Assembly (NCBI RefSeq): GCF_005239225.2
Contig: NC_133294.1
Location: 3,968,001 to 4,032,000, forward strand
Length of the DNA: 64,000 bases
Origin: Populus alba
Taxonomy: Eukaryota; Streptophyta; Magnoliopsida; Malpighiales; Salicaceae
Direction of reading: 5' to 3'
Made by a program: the position numbers and the translations under genes. Of the stretch, positions 59,701 to 64,000 are shown one piece after another. Every line of letters starts with the position of its first letter. Position 1 is the stretch's first letter. The notes below the pieces were generated by a model. It searched no databases and was not told the DNA's origin. It saw only the letters and a list, made by a program, of their open reading frames with translations.

Positions 59701-60753
59701 TTTAAAAAAAACTGTTTTGATGAATGAAAAATTAATCTCAAAGAACTATTGGTTGATATATTTTGTAAACTTAAAAACTCTAGGTTTCACAATGCAAGAT
59801 TCTCATGTGGCTTATGTAGTGGTAAATTGCATAGTTGCTTTTAGACGGGATATGTTTTAGGCTAAGTGAGCTTTTGGGCTTTAGCCAGCCATGTTCGCTC
59901 GGCATGCTCGGCATGAGATCGGGCTTAAAATTTGAGTTTAATATAAAATAATTATTTGGCCTATAAAGAATTATTTGTTGTTATCCTGTGAATAAATAGC
60001 AATTCTTTCGGTCATTCTAGAGCTTAAGTTCAATTTTTTTGTAGAGAGATTTTGAGTTTGTTTTCCTAGTTCATAGACCTTGTTTATAGTGCAACTTTAC
60101 AATCAATCTGTTTACATCGAGTGACGAGGAATAAAATAAAACTTTAAGAATAAAGAATAGAATCCTTGTTAGCAAAGTAATTTGCATTTCTTTCTAAATG
60201 TTTCAACAAGTATACTTGACATTCTATTTAAGATATTCAATATATATTGCTTTGTCTATAAGATTGTGGATTTAATCTTTAAACTTGTGAAGTTAGTGTG
60301 CAATTTTATGTTTGTGCTCCAACATATTTAGGTAAATTGGTTAAACCAACTTTTAGTAATTTATTTTTAGTTTGTTTATCACCATGTCAAGTAACTAAAT
60401 AGAATCAACACATATAACACGATCTACAATTAGATTAGAGCAAAATGACTCAAAAGCGGAGACTACTAATCTTGTCTTGAACTCTGATTTAGGAAGCAAT
60501 GATGAAAGATACCCTGGAACGGGCAAGGGATCCAAACTTTAATTTGAAAGCTTACCTTCAGGATGCCTATATTCATCCTGTTTTCAAAGGCGGTGATGAT
60601 GATGAAGACGATGATCTGAGCAAAAAATTGGAAATCGAGAGTGTCCTAGTGCCTACAAAACGCCAATCACGAAAAAATACACCAGTACCAAGCAAAATCA
60701 GCGGGGCATCCTCGCCATCATCGTTTGAGGTAGTTAAAAATGGAGATCCTTGA
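53735..60753 (+). CDS. OSCA/CSC1-like hyperosmolality-gated Ca2+-permeable channel, 11 exons
   Basis: Predicted exons: 53735-54048, 54213-54371, 54682-54817, 55123-55224, 56311-56430, 56561-56641, 56855-57195, 57285-57530, 57903-58227, 58452-58685, 60493-60753. All are GT-AG with consistent phases; 2,319 nt, 772 aa, the usual length for OSCA1-type proteins. An N-terminal membrane segment (about 10-30, ALNLLSAFIFLLAFAILRIQ) is followed by further segments at about 105-125 and 158-180 (RSN1_TM). The cytosolic domain starts VLVRNVPPDPDES. The C-terminal 7TM/DUF221 pore region runs from about 365 to 660 (for example GFLPGIALKLFLIFLPT and FITYIMVDGWAGIAGE). The tail is acidic (GGDDDEDDDL) and Ser/Pro-rich. 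Family members are mechanically and osmotically gated cation channels of plasma and inner membranes. The last intron is 1.8 kb and carries an NLR-derived inverted repeat. It is closest in my reading to CSC1-like At4g22120/OSCA1 members. No lesion seen. Confidence 0.95.
54901..54922. repeat. (AT)11 microsatellite in OSCA intron 3
   Basis: Short AT dinucleotide run. No other content. Confidence 0.9.
58686..60492. other. OSCA last intron (1.8 kb)
   Basis: It holds the NLR-derived inverted repeat at 58,904-59,425. The remainder is AT-rich DNA with no recognised gene. The other introns are short by comparison. Confidence 0.8.
58904..59425 (+). pseudogene. Inverted duplication of an NLR leucine-rich-repeat fragment (foldback)
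   Basis: The left arm (58,904-59,097) and the reverse complement of the right arm (59,229-59,425) align along their whole length, with a spacer of about 131 bp. The antisense arm has an open LRR-like frame on the minus strand: SLPRNMKYLTAMEELSIYHC, then KLDLMI. The sense arm has the same content with stops and continues through the spacer as SLQRFIIGDCPSIRELPECI, the last LRRs of a plant NLR. The best stretch pairs 59,058-59,091 with 59,231-59,264: 31 Watson-Crick pairs, 2 G:U pairs and 1 mismatch over 34 nt. It lies in the transcribed sense of the host intron, so the pre-mRNA can form the hairpin. It is a non-coding relic, possibly a small-RNA source. Confidence 0.8.
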
Positions 60754-61724
60754 AAAAAACAGATTTCTAAATATGACACATACATGACAACACCCTTCTG
60801 TACATTTGAAACGATCCATTACCAGTAGACAGTGGCGACTTTGTAAATTAAACGAGTCAAGAACTTTCTTTAGAGGGCAAAGGAAGAAGGGCCAGGTGAA
60901 ACTCCTGACAGGAAATCATGTTCTGGGTTTTATGGCATTGAGATGTAGATTAATGAGAGCATTGTAAAAGGTAGATATTGTGTATGCGAATTGTTCATGA
61001 TTGGTTTGTACAACAACACGTATTCATATTTATTGTCCTAATCAACGATGATATCCCTTGTATCTACGCATAGCTAGGGCTATTCTATACTTTGCTGCAT
61101 TGCTCTCTGATATTATACAAATGTTACCCTGCAACATGGCACACCTATTCATTAGCTCAATAAGCACATATTCTCACAACAAGAAGGCAATGAAACCACC
61201 TATAAGACGTATCCCAATTCCCAAATGAACCTTCTCTAAGAAGGTGCACGCTCTCTTGCAAATATTTCTTTGTTTCTTACTTCAGCCACGATCCACTCGG
61301 ACCGCTGAGGGCTTGGTTTCGATCTCTAAAAGATAGGAAAAGACTTTATATTTCTTTTTGAAGAGTAACTAGGAAACTTTAATTGTTAGCTAAGTGATAC
61401 TTTGATGGGAAAATTTCAACCTTGTACAATTTGAAGACTGATAAGAAATCTCAACCATAATTCATCAATTGATTTACACTCATCTCCAGTTCTTTCACTC
61501 GAAGTCAAAGAAAAAGACCTAAACTTTAATAAACAAATCCACTTGCTATTTTTCGACCTTCATCACACAGTGGAGCAATGGAGAGGAGTAGAAGAATGGA
61601 ATGGCGCGTAATGGAAAGAAGAGATGAACCAAGAAGAAGAAAGAGGCTTTAAAATTTTGAATTACCGATATATTTGACTGTTGCAAGAATTGTAATAGCC
61701 ACGTCTTGGCCAGAGGTAGAGGAG
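60754..61724. other. OSCA 3' flank / UTR, nothing else recognised
   Basis: About 300 bp of likely 3' UTR followed by AT-rich DNA. No coding sequence, RNA gene or repeat was recognised up to the OSCA pseudogene. Confidence 0.5.
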
Positions 61725-62745
61725 TGAGTGAGCTTGTCTTTCTTTCAAAATTAGCTTTTTTTCTGGAGAATCATCCAGTTCATTATCTCTCTCACCAGGT
61801 ATGTTCCTGCTCAAACTGAATTTATATTGTAAATAATCTTTGGTAGAAAGCTGTTAAGAAATCTTTTGATTGGAAATTTTCACTTCTGATAGTTCTAGAA
61901 TATAAATTTTTAATGCAGGTGGTAAATCTAGCCGGCTTGGTCAAGAAGAAGGAAAGCAAACAGAACTGGCTTGACTGCTACCAAAACAAGTATTCCAGGA
62001 ATCAATCGCAGAGGCCTTAGATGAAGGTACTTCTCGAAATGCAACCTGATATATCTTAAGAAGCTACTGCCTCATGTCCAAATCAACTGAATACTGCTTT
62101 TTCTTCAACCAAATTTCAGTTTTAACCTCAATTTTTACTCTTCTCTGCTGTTTCAGACTGGCTTTCTTGGGCTTTGGGGGGCAAAAGTGGATGCAATTGA
62201 TCATCATGTGTCGGAAATTGAGAAACTGTCAAAAGAAGTCCCTATCTTCATTTTCTTATCTAAATTCCATAATGATTCAAAAACTTTGAGCCACTTAATA
62301 ATAGTTATTTTTAACTTGTAAGGATTTTCTTATGTGGTGCTCCATCATCAGGTAAGGATTCCATCCTTTTGGTCTGTTACAGAGTCATATATAAAACTAT
62401 TTTTAAGACCTCACATAGGTTAATCTGTCATGGTAACAATGCTTTAATAACCAAGCGCTCAAGATTTTGAATCTCACCATCTCAATTTGTACTTATGGAG
62501 ATCATAAATGTTTACAACCAAGAGTATGAAAGTGGCCCCGCGTTCTGGCCTTCTGTCCATGGGCGTGTTATTACTGCACTAGAAATCTCACAGCTGCTTA
62601 TGATGGAACTGTTGAGTACAAAGCAAGCTTCCCAGTCAACACCATTTTCCATTGCTCTTCCTGTACTCACTGGATGATTCCATATCTTCTGCAACATCCG
62701 CTACAGATCTGATCTGCATTTGTCGCATATCCATTGCAGGTTTTT
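61725..62745 (+). pseudogene. Partial OSCA/CSC1-like pseudogene
   Basis: Fragments of the upstream gene in order: exon-4-like ENHPVHYLSHQ with GT donor (to 61,798), together with the start of the following intron; exon-5-like VVNLAGLVKKKESKQNWLDC (61,919 on) with a TAG at 62,018-62,020; exon-6-like TGFLGLWGAKVDAIDHH (62,158-62,238); the end of exon 9, YVVLHHQ (about 62,325-62,351); and exon-10-like IINVYNQEYESGPAFWP (62,501 on) with a TGA at 62,675-62,677. Exons 1-3, 7, 8, most of 9, and 11 are absent. Intron sequence is shared too, so it arose by DNA duplication rather than retroposition. It lies about 1 kb downstream of its parent on the same strand. Confidence 0.9.
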
Positions 62746-64000
62746 GACTGTTTGCATGTAGCAGAGTTGATGCTTTTCTTGTCAGTTCAAGTATTGATTT
62801 ATTCTGTAAATCCCCTTTTAGTTTCCATTGATTTTCCTGCATAATGCTCATCATTTCTTATATCCATCTGAAATTATTATAGGAGATGTCAAGGTAGAAT
62901 TACCTATTGCTAGCATTTGACACACGAAAAAAAAGGTTGTGCGTGTCTATAACTAGTTGTAGACAATTGATTCTGTCATGATGCTTGTCAAATAATCTTG
63001 CAGAATCGCAGAAGGATCCATATAACCTCTCCCAACTAGTCCAGGATTAAGGCTTTACTGTTGTTGATGAAATTCAAGCATTTATGCACTAATGAGGAGA
63101 TGATTCGGGTCAAAACAAAATGAGTCAAATGCTGCAGAATACTAATGCTGTCTTGGGTTGGTCCAACAAACTATTAATTTAATTAAGTTAATCAAGTCAT
63201 GTAATATGAGGAAAATTTAATGATGATGAATAATTAGTGATATCATGTTAATTATTTTGTAAGTCCAAAAGAAATAAACACAAAAAATAAAATAAAAAAT
63301 AAAATTTATGATCCAATAAAAGTAATAAGAATATCTCCATCTAAGATTTTTTTTTTCTCTCTGATCTTGTATATGTTTTCTAAAAAAAATAAACCTAAAA
63401 AATAATTAATAGAATATCACTAATTATTTTTTAAGCAATATAAATTTGTTTATAATCCATCTAGTTTTTCTTTTCTTTTCTTTTTTCAACAATGTATTCC
63501 AATAAACTAAAAACAAGATAGGTTTAGTGGTTTAAATATTTTTTTTTATTTTTTAAAAAATTACAAAAAGAAAAGATATTTGATTTATAAATTATAATAA
63601 AAAATATATTTTAAATTTATTATAGATTAAATAGATTAATCCATATTAATTTAAATCAATCAAATCGTTTTATTTTTTAAGTTAAAATAATATTATTTTA
63701 ATTTTTAAAAAAAATAAACTGAATTTTAATAAAATTAAAAATATCAATTTATCGCCACAAAGCTTCAATTCAATTGAGGTTAACTCTCATGTTTTTTATA
63801 CTTAGTCAAGCCATGGTATGATCATGTCTTGAATTAATTAATGAGGCGAAGTCAAATTTAATAACAGCTGAAAGATAAATGTTACATTAGGTTTAGTTTG
63901 TTTTTATGCGTTTTAAAAAAAAAATTAAATTTTTTTATTTTTTTATTTTAAATTAATATATATTTTTAGTATTTTTAAATTATTTTAATGTATTAATATC
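62746..64000. other. AT-rich intergenic DNA with a repeat end
   Basis: No gene seen. From about 63,890 to the window edge the sequence (gtttgtttttatgcgtttta... then A/T runs) looks like the minus-strand end of the same dispersed repeat found at 1,366-1,585, cut by the window boundary. Confidence 0.45.

Noticed and set aside
1..64000. CRISPR array, bacterial operon or phage system
   Set aside because: No direct repeats with unique spacers, no Shine-Dalgarno/operon layout, and clear spliceosomal introns. The DNA is eukaryotic.

Overview
The window is plant nuclear DNA and most resembles Populus or another Salicaceae tree. It is very AT-rich, has intron-split genes with GT-AG junctions, carries Ty1/copia retrotransposons primed by initiator tRNA-Met, and holds tRNA-derived SINE relics and dispersed repeats of the kind common in poplar. 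The species call is inference from style and recalled repeat families, not from a search.

Layout. (1) About 1,261-51,286 is a large tandem duplication: unit 1 (1,261-26,139) and unit 2 (26,140-51,286), each about 20 kb once later insertions are subtracted. Each unit runs: flanking block X; a stray last-exon fragment of an F-box/FIST gene; LysM-receptor-kinase relics; a degenerate tandem repeat and a SINE; a ten-exon F-box/FIST gene; more LysM-kinase relics; an NPH3-domain relic; a TRIM-like element; then block X again. The unit-1 F-box/FIST gene (6,504-12,945) is intact, with a predicted 528 aa. The unit-2 copy (36,642-42,629) is broken by a one-base C insertion in exon 1 and by a 458-bp deletion that removes exons 5 and 6.

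(2) Two different copia elements inserted after the duplication, because the matching site in the sister copy is empty. Copia-1 (16,299-21,124, minus strand, 224-bp LTRs, TSD GGAGT) has two homopolymer frameshifts. Copia-2 (27,634-32,791, plus strand, identical 185-bp LTRs, TSD TATAT) has an in-frame TAG and one frameshift.

(3) Right of the duplication, 53,735-60,753 holds an intact 11-exon OSCA/CSC1-like gene (hyperosmolality-gated calcium-permeable channel, 772 aa predicted). Its last intron carries an inverted duplication of an NLR leucine-rich-repeat fragment that should fold into a long hairpin. A broken partial copy of the same OSCA gene follows at 61,725-62,745, then AT-rich intergenic DNA.

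The intact functions are therefore one putative SCF substrate receptor with a FIST sensory domain and one osmosensing calcium channel. Nothing in the sequence ties them into one pathway. The item most worth following up is the NLR-derived intronic foldback, which has the form expected of a young small-RNA locus.
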